64,000 bases of DNA from ZC4RG17 sp036380875 (GTDB taxonomy: Bacteria > Actinomycetota > Acidimicrobiia > Spongiisociales > ZC4RG35), in assembly GCA_036380875.1 (NCBI GenBank), contig DASVDX010000071.1:4886-68885 (forward strand). Reading direction: 5' to 3'. Both the position numbers and the translations under genes were made by a program. The notes beneath the pieces were generated by a model. That model saw only the letters and a program-made list of their open reading frames with translations. It was not told the origin of the DNA and ran no database searches. Positions 26,611 to 35,221 of this stretch are shown here, in pieces. Numbering within the stretch: the stretch's first letter is position 1; each line of letters starts with the position of its first letter.

Positions 26611-27239
26611 GCCTGATCGTGGCAGTGGACGGGCCGGGGGGTGCCGGCAAATCGACCGTCAGCCGTCTGCTGGCGCAGCGACTCGGGTCGGCCCACCTCG
26701 ATACCGGTGCCTTCTACCGGGCGGCGACGTTGGCGGTGCTCGAAGCAGGTGTCGACCCGGAGGACGAGGGGGCCGTGGTGAGCGTCATCGACGGCCGCGT
26801 CATCGACCAGGTCGAGGGAAGGACGCTGCTCGATGGTCGCGATGTGTCGAAGGAGATCCGCTCCGACGAAGTCACGGGTGCGGTGTCGGTGGTGTCGGCC
26901 CATCCCGAGGTGCGCAAGCGTCTAGTGGAGGCACAGCGGCGCTGGGTGGAGCGAGCGGGCAACCGGGCAGTGGTGGAGGGACGCGACATCGGCACAGTGG
27001 TGTTCCCCAATGCCGACCTCAAGGTGTTCCTGGACGCCGATCCGGCGGTGCGGGCCGCCCGGCGCTCGGGCGAGATCGGCTCGGCGGTGGGGGACGTGAA
27101 GGCGGCTCTCGACCGGCGCGATCGCCTCGACTCCACCCGGGCGACCTCACCGCTCCGCCCGGCTGACGACGCCATCGTCATCGACACGACCCACCTCACG
27201 ATCGACCAGGTCGTGGACCGCATATCGAGTTTCTTGTGA
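26607..27239 (+). CDS. cmk: Cytidylate kinase
   Basis: Phosphorylates CMP and dCMP with ATP. The 210-residue protein begins with the P-loop VDGPGGAGKSTVSRLLA, then LDTGAFYRAATLAVLEAG, the nucleotide-recognition RDVSKEIRS and RWVERAGNRAVVEGRDIGTVVFPNA. The lid region DVKAALDRRDRLDSTRATSPL is typical. The start lies within the stop of aroA. In mycobacteria cmk is followed directly by der; here ispH intervenes. Confidence 0.95.
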   Translation: MSLIVAVDGPGGAGKSTVSRLLAQRLGSAHLDTGAFYRAATLAVLEAGVDPEDEGAVVSVIDGRVIDQVEGRTLLDGRDVSKEIRSDEVTGAVSVVSAHPEVRKRLVEAQRRWVERAGNRAVVEGRDIGTVVFPNADLKVFLDADPAVRAARRSGEIGSAVGDVKAALDRRDRLDSTRATSPLRPADDAIVIDTTHLTIDQVVDRISSFL

Positions 27240-27319
27240 CTGGAACGGGGCGGAAAAACACCCCCGGGTGACGCATAGAACGGGTCGCGCGGCCTTTCCC
27301 GGTTCGGGGGTCCGGTCCC

Positions 27320-27325
27320 TACCAT
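27320..27325 (+). promoter_or_regulatory. -10 TACCAT for leaderless ispH
   Basis: TACCAT ends 7 bases before ATG 27333. It overlaps the other candidate ATG at 27324, which argues against that earlier start. Confidence 0.6.
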
Positions 27326-27332
27326 GACCTCG

Positions 27333-28379
27333 ATGGTCCAACGCGTGCTCCTGGCCGAACCCCGCGGCTTCTGTGCCGGCGTGGAGATGGCGATCAAGGC
27401 TCTCACCTGGATGGTGAGGATCTTCGAGCCGCCCGTCTACTGCTATCACGAGATCGTCCACAACGAGTGGGTCGTCAAAGCATTCGAGCGGGTCGGGGTC
27501 GTCTTCGTGGACGACATCTCCCAGGTGCCCGAAGGCGCCCCCGTGATGCTGTCAGCCCACGGGTCGGCTCCCGAGGTCGTGGCCGGCGCCGAGGAGCGCG
27601 CCGGGGTGGTGATCGACGCGGTCTGTCCGCTGGTCACGAAGGTCCACCATGAGGTCAAGCGAATGGCCTCGAAAGGCTACGACATCATCTACGTCGGCCA
27701 CCAGGGCCACGACGAGGCCGTTGGCACCGTTGCCGAGGCGCCCGAGGCCATCACCCTGGTGGAGCCGGAATGGGGCCTCGACGGCTTCCGTCCTTCCGAC
27801 CCGGACCGGGTCGCCCTCGTAGCCCAGACCACCCTGGGAATGCACGAGTGGGCTTCGGTGCTGGAGGAAGCCCAGCGACGCTTTCCGAGTCTCCAGACAG
27901 CCCGCCGCTCCGACCTCTGCTACGCCACCACCAACCGTCAGGAGGCGGTGGCGCAACTCGCCAGCCAGTGCGACGTCATCCTCGTCGTCGGCTCCGAGAA
28001 CTCGTCCAATACCCAGGCCCTAGTCCGCTACTCACGGGAGCACGGGACGCCCGCTCACCGGATCGACTCGGCGGCCGACATCGACCCGGCCTGGCTCGAA
28101 GGCGCCGAGGTAGTCGGGCTCACCGCCGGTGCTTCAGCCCCCGACTATCTCGTCCAGGATGTCATCGACCGGATCGATCCGGCACAAGGCTTCGAGTTGT
28201 GGCGGGTGACCGAAGAAGGCGAGTACTTCCCCCTGCCCCCGCAGCTGCGGAGCTTCGTCACGACGCTCGGGGCGCTGGTCGAGGCGGGGGTGACCGCCCG
28301 TCCGCCAGCCGAGCCCGGCTGGCTCGATCGCGACCGGGAGTGGACGGCGACGGAAGCCCTGGCTTCGATCGCCACCTGA
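27333..28379 (+). CDS. ispH: 4-hydroxy-3-methylbut-2-enyl diphosphate reductase
   Basis: Last enzyme of the MEP isoprenoid pathway, an iron-sulfur protein that makes IPP and DMAPP. The three cluster cysteines are in EPRGFCAGVEMAI (Cys14), VCPLVTKVH and DLCYATTNRQ. The substrate His motifs (YHEIVHNEWVV, SAHGSAP) and the VVGSENSSNTQAL and GLTAGASAPDYLV segments are present. The 348-residue length suits the family. Its presence shows that the cell uses the MEP pathway, which bears on the aconitase X question further downstream. Confidence 0.95.
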   Translation: MVQRVLLAEPRGFCAGVEMAIKALTWMVRIFEPPVYCYHEIVHNEWVVKAFERVGVVFVDDISQVPEGAPVMLSAHGSAPEVVAGAEERAGVVIDAVCPLVTKVHHEVKRMASKGYDIIYVGHQGHDEAVGTVAEAPEAITLVEPEWGLDGFRPSDPDRVALVAQTTLGMHEWASVLEEAQRRFPSLQTARRSDLCYATTNRQEAVAQLASQCDVILVVGSENSSNTQALVRYSREHGTPAHRIDSAADIDPAWLEGAEVVGLTAGASAPDYLVQDVIDRIDPAQGFELWRVTEEGEYFPLPPQLRSFVTTLGALVEAGVTARPPAEPGWLDRDREWTATEALASIAT

Positions 28380-28384
28380 CGGTC

Positions 28385-28390
28385 TAGCGT
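28385..28390 (+). promoter_or_regulatory. -10 TAGCGT for leaderless der
   Basis: TAGCGT ends 7 bases before ATG 28398 (4 before the alternative GTG 28395). Confidence 0.55.
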
Positions 28391-28397
28391 TCTGGTG

Positions 28398-29735
28398 ATG
28401 GAATCCGTCGTGCCCGCCGGGCGCCTGCCGATCGTCGCCGTCGTGGGCCGCCCCAACGTCGGCAAGTCGACGCTGGTCAACCGAATAGTCGGAAAGCGCC
28501 TCGCCGTCGTCGAAGAACAGGCGGGTGTCACCCGCGACCGCCGGCAGTTCGACGCCGACTGGGCAGGTCGCCCTTTCATCCTGGTCGACACCGGCGGGTG
28601 GGAGGTGAACCCCAAGGACACCATCGAAGACGCCATCCGTCAGCAGGTGGAGGCGGCGCTGGCGTCTGCCGACGTGGTGATCCTCGTCGTCGACGCCACC
28701 ACACCCACCGTCGAGGAAGATCGGGAGGTGGTGGAGATGCTCCGCCGCTCGGGCCTACCGGTCGTGCTGGCTGCCAACAAGGTGGACTCGGCCGCCCAGG
28801 AACCGGAGGTGGCCGAGTTGTGGGGTCTGGGGTTGGGTGAACCGATGCCGGTTTCCGCCTTCCACGGGCGAGGTGTGGGTGAGTTGCTGGACCGTGTGGT
28901 CGCTCATTTCCCCGAGCAGATCGAAGAGTCGGAGAGGTCCGAGATACCCCGGCTGGCGATCGTGGGACGACCCAACGTCGGCAAATCCACGCTCCTCAAT
29001 CGTCTGGTAGGGGAGGAGCGGGTGATCGTCTCCGACATACCCGGCACGACCCGGGACCCGGTCGACGTGGAGGTCGAGATCGACGGCAAACCCTACGTCC
29101 TCGTCGACACGGCGGGCATCCGGCGCAAGCCCCAGATCACCGAAGATGCCGACTTCTACGCCGTGCTGCGTGCCCGCGAAGCCCTGGCGGAGGCGGACGT
29201 GGCGTTGCTCATGATCGACGCCGCGGAAGGAGTCACCCGCCAGGACCAGCGCATCGCCGACGAGGTGATCCAGGCCGGCACCTCGGTGGTGGTCCTCGTC
29301 AACAAATGGGACGCGGTCGATCCGGACGACCGGCGACTCCTGGAACGCGACATCGCCCAACGGCTGGGCTTCCTCGAATGGGCGCCGATGCTCCGCATCT
29401 CTGCGTTGACCGGAGCGAGGGTGCGGCGGCTCGGCGAGGCCGTCGAGACGGTGCTCGAGTCCCGCTACCGGCGTGTCTCCACGGGGGTCCTCAACCGCCT
29501 CGTGCGCACCTGGGTGGCGGCCCACCCCCCTCCGGTGCGGAAGGGTCGCCGACCCAAGATCCATTACGCGGTGCAGGCGGCGGTGGCGCCGCCCACCGTT
29601 GTGCTGTTCGTCTCAGGCGGCGAATTGGGGGATGATTACCTGCGATTCATCGAGAACCGCTTGCGCGAGGTCGAAGACTTCACGGGCACGCCGATCCGGG
29701 TGGTGCCTCGCTTGAGGAGCCGTCGTGACGACTGA
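28398..29735 (+). CDS. der: Ribosome biogenesis GTPase Der (EngA)
   Basis: Essential GTPase with two tandem G domains that assists 50S subunit assembly. The 445-residue protein has two G1 loops, both GRPNVGKST, near residues 17 and 190, each followed by DTGGW or DTAGIRR, and NKVD and NKWD base-recognition motifs. A C-terminal KH-like domain (IHYAVQAAVAPPTVVLFVSGGE) binds rRNA. It completes the mycobacteria-like run ending at Rv1713. Its end overlaps a small membrane-protein gene by 11 bases. Confidence 0.95.
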   Translation: MESVVPAGRLPIVAVVGRPNVGKSTLVNRIVGKRLAVVEEQAGVTRDRRQFDADWAGRPFILVDTGGWEVNPKDTIEDAIRQQVEAALASADVVILVVDATTPTVEEDREVVEMLRRSGLPVVLAANKVDSAAQEPEVAELWGLGLGEPMPVSAFHGRGVGELLDRVVAHFPEQIEESERSEIPRLAIVGRPNVGKSTLLNRLVGEERVIVSDIPGTTRDPVDVEVEIDGKPYVLVDTAGIRRKPQITEDADFYAVLRAREALAEADVALLMIDAAEGVTRQDQRIADEVIQAGTSVVVLVNKWDAVDPDDRRLLERDIAQRLGFLEWAPMLRISALTGARVRRLGEAVETVLESRYRRVSTGVLNRLVRTWVAAHPPPVRKGRRPKIHYAVQAAVAPPTVVLFVSGGELGDDYLRFIENRLREVEDFTGTPIRVVPRLRSRRDD

Positions 29736-29886
29736 ACCGCCCCAACCAGAGCGCGAAGCTCGGGATCCCGACGACGAGATCCCGCCGGCGCCTTGGAGCT
29801 TCAAGATCATGGTGGCGTTGGCCGTGCTCTACCTGGCCTGGCGGCTCGTGCAGGGCGTTGCTTGGGTGATCGACAAGGTCTTCTGA
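29725..29886 (+). CDS. Small single-pass membrane protein after der
   Basis: Frame of 53 residues starting at GTG inside the end of der. The first half is acidic and proline rich (TTEPPQPEREARDPDDEIPP), the second half a single predicted membrane helix (IMVALAVLYLAWRLVQGVAWVI). A GGAG at 29716-29719 lies 5 bases before the start and supports translation coupled to der. The function is unknown. Its stop lies four bases before that of the convergent spermidine synthase-like gene. Confidence 0.55.
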   Translation: MTTEPPQPEREARDPDDEIPPAPWSFKIMVALAVLYLAWRLVQGVAWVIDKVF

Positions 29887-29889
29887 CGT

Positions 29890-31335
29890 TCACGGCCGGT
29901 CGATCATCTGGTCGACGGGGGCGAAGTCGTCGGTGAGAGGCCGGGCACCGTCGACGAACGGATCCAGAGCCGTGTTGGCGATCCCGATCTCGACTCCGCC
30001 TCGGGCGCGAATGGCGGCTTCGATCTCTTCCGTCGGAATCGGCGAGGCGGAAGCGACCAGAACGAAGTTGCCTCCCGCCTGCGCAGCCAGATAGGTGGGC
30101 GGGGCGAATACCGCTACATGGGGGAAGACCGTCTGCAGGGTGGCGACCTCGGATCGGACGAAGTCGAGGTCTCCGTAGTCGATCACGTTCATCACGTAGG
30201 TGCCTCCCGGCGCCAGGTGAGCGGCGACGTGCTCGACGAACTCCACCGTCGTCAGGTGCCAGGGCACCGAGAGCCCGCTGAAGGCGTCGCCGAAGACGAG
30301 GTCGGCGGTTCCCTCCTCCAGCGTCGGCAGCGATCGGCGGGCGTCGCCGACGATCACCTCGGCCTCCTCGGCCAGCCCGAGTTGCTCGTGCCCGATCTCC
30401 ACGAGCTCGGCGTCGATCTCCAAGGTGACGTGGCGTGATCCGGGCCGCGTGGCCTTCAGATACGAGTCGAAAGTGAAGCCGCCGCCTCCGATGGAGGTCG
30501 CCGTGAGCGGGCCTTCTGGAAGCATCACGTGGATCACGTCCGCCACCACCCGGGCGTAGCGGAACTCGAGGTGGGTGGGGTCGTCGAGGTCGACATAGCT
30601 GTTCGAGACCTGGTCGAGGATCAGGGTGCGGCCGCCAGGACGGTCCAGATCCAACTCGATGACGGCACAGCTGTAGGTGGTCTCGAAGTCACAGGGGCCG
30701 GGCAGCGCGAACATCCCTCCCACGAGGACGAGGCCGGCGGCGGTGGCGTTGAGGCCCACCCGTCCGAACTGTCCCCAAAGAACGATGCCGGCGACCACCA
30801 GGGCGGTGCCGACGGCGATCACGATCGGGCGGGTCGGAAAGGCGGCGATGAGGACGAAACCGGTGGCGAACGTCCCAAAGATGCCTCCGGCGGTGCCGAC
30901 GGCTGAATAGGAGCCGACCACTGTGCCGGTCTGTTCCAGGGAGGCGAGCCGCAGCTTGACCACCACCGGCGGGACGGAGGACAGGATGGCGGCGGGCAGG
31001 AAGAACCCGACTGTCGTGAGCATCACGATGCTGAGCGGCCCGGCTGAGGAGATCGCCGGACCGACGATGTCGACGACGATCGGGGCGGCGAGGGCGCTGA
31101 GCCCGCCGCCGATCAGGATCGGCCCGAGGAGCTTGGCCGGATCCATACGGTCGGCGGCTCGCCCTCCGGCCCAAGCGCCGATGGCGATGCCGGCGAGAAT
31201 GACGCCGATCACGCCGGTGACGACCTCGAGGCTCACCCCGAGGTAGGGGGCGAGGAGCCGTTGCGCCAGGATCTCGATCACCAGAACCGCTGCCGAAGTG
31301 AAGAACACGAGAAGACGGGCAACGGCCTGGCTCAT
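29890..31335 (-). CDS. Fused membrane/spermidine synthase-like protein
   Basis: Protein of 481 residues with two halves. Residues 1 to about 215 form six or more membrane helices related to the MFS-like part of such fusions (FFTSAAVLVIEILAQRLLAPYLG). The C-terminal half has the spermidine synthase fold: SIGGGGFTFDSYL, TLEIDAELVEIG, VIVGDARRSLP and DLVFGDAFSG, where the Asp residues bind the nucleoside. No dedicated polyamine gene is nearby, so aminopropyl transfer is not established. The ATG 31335 is favoured over the longer frame because GATACT ends 7 bases before it. Confidence 0.8.
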   Translation of the reverse strand: MSQAVARLLVFFTSAAVLVIEILAQRLLAPYLGVSLEVVTGVIGVILAGIAIGAWAGGRAADRMDPAKLLGPILIGGGLSALAAPIVVDIVGPAISSAGPLSIVMLTTVGFFLPAAILSSVPPVVVKLRLASLEQTGTVVGSYSAVGTAGGIFGTFATGFVLIAAFPTRPIVIAVGTALVVAGIVLWGQFGRVGLNATAAGLVLVGGMFALPGPCDFETTYSCAVIELDLDRPGGRTLILDQVSNSYVDLDDPTHLEFRYARVVADVIHVMLPEGPLTATSIGGGGFTFDSYLKATRPGSRHVTLEIDAELVEIGHEQLGLAEEAEVIVGDARRSLPTLEEGTADLVFGDAFSGLSVPWHLTTVEFVEHVAAHLAPGGTYVMNVIDYGDLDFVRSEVATLQTVFPHVAVFAPPTYLAAQAGGNFVLVASASPIPTEEIEAAIRARGGVEIGIANTALDPFVDGARPLTDDFAPVDQMIDRP

Positions 31336-31342
31336 GGAGGGA

Positions 31343-31348
31343 AGTATC
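31343..31348 (-). promoter_or_regulatory. -10-like GATACT for the fused spermidine synthase gene
   Basis: On the minus strand GATACT ends 7 bases before ATG 31335, the spacing of other leaderless promoters in the window. Confidence 0.5.
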
Positions 31349-31390
31349 ACCGGGCGCGGCGGGAATCGCCATCTCGGAGACCGCGAAAAC

Positions 31391-31402
31391 AATCCATGGA
31401 TT
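31391..31402. promoter_or_regulatory. 12-base perfect palindrome AATCCATGGATT
   Basis: A perfect inverted repeat without spacer, in the 294-base gap between two divergent genes (31336-31629) and 43 bases upstream of the minus-strand -10 element. A dimeric repressor could bind here, but no partner is known. Confidence 0.3.
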
Positions 31403-31468
31403 CCAGTTGCTCACCATTCCTGGAGCGTCTACTTTTTTGTACGGAGCCGATTCGTTCGGTTCCCGATA

Positions 31469-31498
31469 CCGCCCTGGGGCCTTCGGGTCACGGGGCGG
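31469..31498. other. Hairpin with TTCG loop in the divergent gap
   Basis: CCGCCC at 31469-31474 can pair with GGGCGG at 31493-31498, with an imperfect inner stem capped by TTCG. No T-run follows. It lies in the gap between two divergently transcribed genes, where a terminator is not expected. Confidence 0.4.
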
Positions 31499-31579
31499 TT
31501 GTCGTTTCGGACCCCTTCCCCGCGTTTCGCAGATCTGACCCCGGGTAGGTCATCCACCCCGAGAGTCTGGAGGACGGGG

Positions 31580-31585
31580 TTGACA
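31580..31585 (+). promoter_or_regulatory. -35-like TTGACA upstream of the DUF2254 gene
   Basis: A perfect TTGACA 44 bases before the ATG at 31630. No good -10 follows at 16-18 bases, so this is only suggestive. Confidence 0.3.
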
Positions 31586-31629
31586 CAGCCACCTGACGCC
31601 GAATCGCCGCGGACGCGGCGTGCTGAGGC

Positions 31630-32949
31630 ATGCTCGACCGGGCCGCCGGCGTGAAGATCGTCCTCTACAAGCTCTACAAGAACATCTCGACGAGCCTGTG
31701 GCTGATCCCGGTCCTCTGTGTCCTGGTGGGGATCGGCCTCTCCTTCGCCACGATCGCGCTCGACAGGGCAAACGACTATCGACTCCTGCCCCCATCGCTG
31801 GTCGGAGGGCCGGAGGCGGCGGTGGCGATCCTGACGACGGTGGCCGCTTCGATGGTGAACCTGGCGGTACTCGTGCTGACGATCGTGCTGGTGGTCGTAC
31901 AACTCGCCATGGGCCAGTTCTCGCCCCGGATCGTTCAGCGTCTCCTGCGGGACAGGCCCAGTCAGTTCGCCATCGGCCTGTTCGTCGCCACTTTCGTGCA
32001 TACGTTGCTGGCGATCCGCGAAGTCGATCCCGACGGTCCCGACGGACAGGGTCAGGTCCCGGGCGCGGCCATCGTCGTCACGTTCCTCCTGGCGCTCGTC
32101 AGCATCGCCGTCCTGGTGGTGTACATCCACCACATCGGCCGGGCGTTGAGGGTGTCGGCTCTCGTCGAGATCGCGGGGGATGAGACCCGCCAGCTAGTGG
32201 ATCGTGTCTATCCCCAGGAGAACGACAGGGAAGAGGATCCGGGGGCGATCTGTGCCACCAAGTCTGGCGTGGTCACGAAGATCGCCTACAACCACCTCAT
32301 AGAGGCGGCCAAGAAGGGCGACTGTGTCCTGGAGATGGTGCCTGCGCTGGGGGAGTTCGTTCCGGCTGGAAGCGAGCTCTTCGTGATACGAGGAGAGCCG
32401 GACCGAGTCGACCGAGACGCCGTCCTGAGTGCCGTGATCCTCGATCTGGAGCGGAATCTGGAACAGGACGTCGCCTACGGGATCCGCCTTCTCGTGGACA
32501 TGGGGATCCGAGCGTTGGCGGACGGGCCGTGGCTCGATCCGACCACCGCCGTGCAGGCCGTCGACCGCATCCACGACTGCTTGCGGGAGTTGTCCCGCCG
32601 TACCTTCCACGACGGGTGCCATCACGACGACGAGGGAAACCTCAGGCTCATCGAGAGAGTGTCGACCTGGGAGGACTACGTCCACCTCGCCTTCGTCGAG
32701 TTGCGGATGGCGGGGGCAGGCTCACCTCAGGTCGCCCGGCGGTTGGCGGCAGCACTCGAGGACCTGGAACGAGTCGCCCCTGGCGAGAGGCGGGCGGTTG
32801 TCGAGGAACAGCTCGAGCTGCTGAAGGAAGCGGTGGCAGCGACCTACCAAGACCCCCGCGACGTCCATCTCGCCAGCGATTCGGACCCGAGCGGGCTCGG
32901 TGCGGGAGTGGGTGCCGCCGGCAACGCCTCGGCCCGGCGCCGAGCCTGA
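31630..32949 (+). CDS. DUF2254 family membrane protein
   Basis: Predicted integral membrane protein of 439 residues of the DUF2254 family. Four hydrophobic helices are seen around residues 22-42, 62-92 (VAILTTVAASMVNLAVLVLTIVLV, split by an interruption), 113-125 and 140-165, followed by a large soluble part rich in acidic helices. A family-like run AMGQFSPRIVQRLLRDRPSQ follows the second helix pair. The function is unknown. GTG 31651 (VKIVLYKLYKNIS) is an alternative start; neither has a good ribosome binding site. Confidence 0.75.
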   Translation: MLDRAAGVKIVLYKLYKNISTSLWLIPVLCVLVGIGLSFATIALDRANDYRLLPPSLVGGPEAAVAILTTVAASMVNLAVLVLTIVLVVVQLAMGQFSPRIVQRLLRDRPSQFAIGLFVATFVHTLLAIREVDPDGPDGQGQVPGAAIVVTFLLALVSIAVLVVYIHHIGRALRVSALVEIAGDETRQLVDRVYPQENDREEDPGAICATKSGVVTKIAYNHLIEAAKKGDCVLEMVPALGEFVPAGSELFVIRGEPDRVDRDAVLSAVILDLERNLEQDVAYGIRLLVDMGIRALADGPWLDPTTAVQAVDRIHDCLRELSRRTFHDGCHHDDEGNLRLIERVSTWEDYVHLAFVELRMAGAGSPQVARRLAAALEDLERVAPGERRAVVEEQLELLKEAVAATYQDPRDVHLASDSDPSGLGAGVGAAGNASARRRA

Positions 32950-33086
32950 TCCGGAGGCGGTCCGGGCTTGGCTCCGCGCAATGCCGCCGCAACCGGCACA
33001 CCGCCTCATAGGGTGGATGACTACCGAGATCCCGCACGTTCGAGTGCCGAGATTCCACGGTGTCGCATGCTGAGCTCCCAGGCCAA

Positions 33087-33131
33087 CGACGCGGCGCCGC
33101 GGTGACCAAAACAGTCCGCGGCGCCGCGTCG
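33087..33131. terminator. Perfect 16-bp hairpin between convergent genes
   Basis: Two 16-base arms at 33087-33102 and 33116-33131 are exact inverted copies around a 13-base A-rich loop. The structure lies between the ends of the plus-strand DUF2254 gene (32949) and the minus-strand membrane gene (33150), so it can stop both. No T-run follows on either strand. The rest of 32950-33149 shows nothing recognisable. Confidence 0.7.
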
Positions 33132-33149
33132 AGGTGGTGAGATGGAGAT

Positions 33150-33821
33150 TCACTCGGGCTGGGTCGGCTCCGGGTCACGGCTCATCGCGTAGGCGAGGTA
33201 GCCGAAAGCGACGACACCCAGGCTCTGCTTGACAGCTGCGATGGCCTGGCCTCCAGGTGCGGCCATCTCCATGAGGAAGGCGGCAATCACCGCGCCGAGG
33301 ACCCAGAGGGGGACCACTCCCGCTCGCTTCAATCCGATGAATGCGAGCAAGAGCCCGAACCCGAAACTGACGATGAAGAGGAACGAGACCGCAAGGCTGG
33401 GAGCCTCGTTGAGGTACTGCACCACACCTGCGAGGTCGGGCTCCGACAGCCCTGTGCCCGGAAGAGCGGCGACAACCAGGTAGAAGGTCGCAGCCATCGC
33501 ATGCCCCAGCGCTCCCATCACCAAGAGCACCGCCCCTGCGTTTGCGAACGCAGCGCCCCGGGCCGGCGTCAGCCTGACAATCGCCACCGTCGCCGGGATG
33601 AGCAGCACCGACGAGAACAGAAGAAGAAGTGACGAGGTCGTCAAGGCTCCCGAGTTCGAGGTCGCCGCTGACAGGAGGTTCTCCGCTGTTCCGTCTCCCA
33701 CGGGGTCGAGAAGATCGGAGAGAAGCAGAAGCACCCCGAATCCGGCTGTGGACAGCACGGTCACGATGTGGCGGAGTCTGCCGGTCCGTGCCGGTCTAGT
33801 TGCAGCTTGGGTCGAACTCAT
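33150..33821 (-). CDS. Integral membrane protein, DUF4386-like
   Basis: Membrane protein of 223 residues with six predicted helices (for example LSTAGFGVLLLLSDLL, SSLLLLFSSVLLIPATVAIV and LAVSFLFIVSFGFGLLLAFI). The topology and the SDLLDP and SEPDL loops recall DUF4386-type proteins; similarity is weak. A GAAAGG about 12 bases upstream may be the ribosome binding site. It is transcribed divergently from a two-component system that starts 209 bases away and may be its target. No catalytic residues are visible. Confidence 0.6.
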   Translation of the reverse strand: MSSTQAATRPARTGRLRHIVTVLSTAGFGVLLLLSDLLDPVGDGTAENLLSAATSNSGALTTSSLLLLFSSVLLIPATVAIVRLTPARGAAFANAGAVLLVMGALGHAMAATFYLVVAALPGTGLSEPDLAGVVQYLNEAPSLAVSFLFIVSFGFGLLLAFIGLKRAGVVPLWVLGAVIAAFLMEMAAPGGQAIAAVKQSLGVVAFGYLAYAMSRDPEPTQPE

Positions 33822-33844
33822 CGTTGAGATCGCCTTTCGTCAGG

Positions 33845-33863
33845 GGTCCGGCTGTTCCGGACC
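33845..33863. other. 7-bp inverted repeat in the leader of the minus-strand membrane gene
   Basis: GGTCCGG at 33845-33851 and CCGGACC at 33857-33863 flank a 5-base loop, 24 bases upstream of the membrane gene start. It could be a leader hairpin or an operator for the adjacent response regulator. Confidence 0.45.
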
Positions 33864-33995
33864 GTCAGCCACCGAACGTACGGAAGGTCACCTCAGATGG
33901 CATCGGAGCAGCGGCCGAATCTCAGAGCGTGGGGGAGGAAACCTGGGAGGAAGGATCTCCACCTCCGGTTGCAGGCACTCTCCACCTGCAGGTGG

Positions 33996-34024
33996 TTGTC
34001 CGGTCGTGGGAGCGGACTTATGGT
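33996..34024 (+). promoter_or_regulatory. Promoter for the leaderless histidine kinase gene
   Basis: TTGTCC at 33996-34001, a 17-base spacer and TATGGT at 34019-34024. The -10 ends 6 bases before GTG 34031, so both elements and the start are consistent with a leaderless mRNA. Confidence 0.6.
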
Positions 34025-34030
34025 GCGACC

Positions 34031-35221
34031 GTGTCGACCGCCACCACCAATAGCCGCCGGTTCGTCCGTGCATTCGGCAGCCCAGGGGATGTCCTCCTCG
34101 CAGTCGGCCTCGCCGCATTCGCACTGGCCGAGCTGTCGGGACTGCCGGGGTTGCCCCGGGGCGTCACCATCCCGGGCGCGACGTTGATGACCATCCCGCT
34201 CCTCTGGAGGAGGCACCTGCCCGTCACGGTGGCTGCGACCGTCTCCGGCGCGTTCGCAGCCCAGACACTCCTGGGTGTGCCCCACAACGCCCAGCTGGCG
34301 TCGTTGGTCGCGGTGCTGGTGGCGTCCTACAGCGTCGGAAGCCACGCCGAGAAACGGCGGTCGCTGTGGGGGCTGGCCATCATCGGGACTTCAGCAATCG
34401 TGACCGTGCCGGCCAACCCGGGGTGGGCGGTATCCGACTTCGGGTTCGCGGGGTTGGTGGTCGTCGGGGCGTGGCTCGCAGGGCGGCTGGTCAGAACCCG
34501 GACAGTCGAAGCCCGCACACACGAGAGTCGGGCGGCGGCGCTGGCAGCCGCGAGCGAGGAGCGTGCTCGTCAGGCCATCGAAGCGGAGCGTCGACGGATC
34601 GCCCGTGAGCTCCACGACGTCGTCGCCCACAACTTGAGCCTGATGGTGCTCCAGGCAGGCGCCGCGGAGCAGGTCGTCAGAACCGACCCTGCCCGGGCGC
34701 TGGTGCCTCTGCGCACGATTCAGGAGACCGGCCGCCGCGCCCTGACCGATATGAAGCTCCTGCTGGGCATCCTACGTGGGTCCGAACCGCACGAAGGCCT
34801 CCGCCCCCAGCCCGGCATCGACGACATCGGCGAGCTGATCGACCATGTGAGAGACAGTGGGCTCTCGGTGAAGATGACCACCGAAGGGACACCCCAGCCG
34901 GTCACCGCCGGTGTCGGCCTCTCCGCGTACAGGGTCGTGCAGGAGGCGCTGACGAACGTGATGAAGCACGCACCCGCCGCCGACGTGTCCGTCTGTCTCC
35001 CCTATTCGGGCGATCGGCTGGACATCGACGTGACAAACACGGGGCCGGTGGAGGCCGAGGCGCCGGGTGAAGAGTCGGGGCTGCGCGGGATGCGGGATCG
35101 AGTCGAGTTGTTCGGAGGCGAGCTGTCGGCCGGACCCACCGCCGAAGGAGGCTTCTACGTCCACGCCCAGCTCCCCGTCCGCACACCAGCCAGTGAGCAT
35201 GATTCGGGTTCTGTTGTGTGA
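34031..35221 (+). CDS. NarL-group sensor histidine kinase
   Basis: Membrane sensor kinase of 396 residues. Four or more hydrophobic helices cover residues about 18-145. The DHp helix carries ERRRIARELHDVVAHNLSLM, with the phosphorylated His in the HDVVAH motif of HisKA_3 kinases, at about residue 196. The ATPase domain shows YRVVQEALTNVMKHAPA (N box) and GLRGMRDRVELFGG (G box). It is followed by a NarL response regulator whose start overlaps by 23 bases. The signal is unknown. The leaderless promoter decides the GTG start within a longer frame. Confidence 0.88.
   Translation: MSTATTNSRRFVRAFGSPGDVLLAVGLAAFALAELSGLPGLPRGVTIPGATLMTIPLLWRRHLPVTVAATVSGAFAAQTLLGVPHNAQLASLVAVLVASYSVGSHAEKRRSLWGLAIIGTSAIVTVPANPGWAVSDFGFAGLVVVGAWLAGRLVRTRTVEARTHESRAAALAAASEERARQAIEAERRRIARELHDVVAHNLSLMVLQAGAAEQVVRTDPARALVPLRTIQETGRRALTDMKLLLGILRGSEPHEGLRPQPGIDDIGELIDHVRDSGLSVKMTTEGTPQPVTAGVGLSAYRVVQEALTNVMKHAPAADVSVCLPYSGDRLDIDVTNTGPVEAEAPGEESGLRGMRDRVELFGGELSAGPTAEGGFYVHAQLPVRTPASEHDSGSVV

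Noticed and set aside
27251..27275. Short palindrome CACCC-CC-GGGTG after cmk as a terminator
   Set aside because: The stem is only five base pairs without a T-run; too weak to call.
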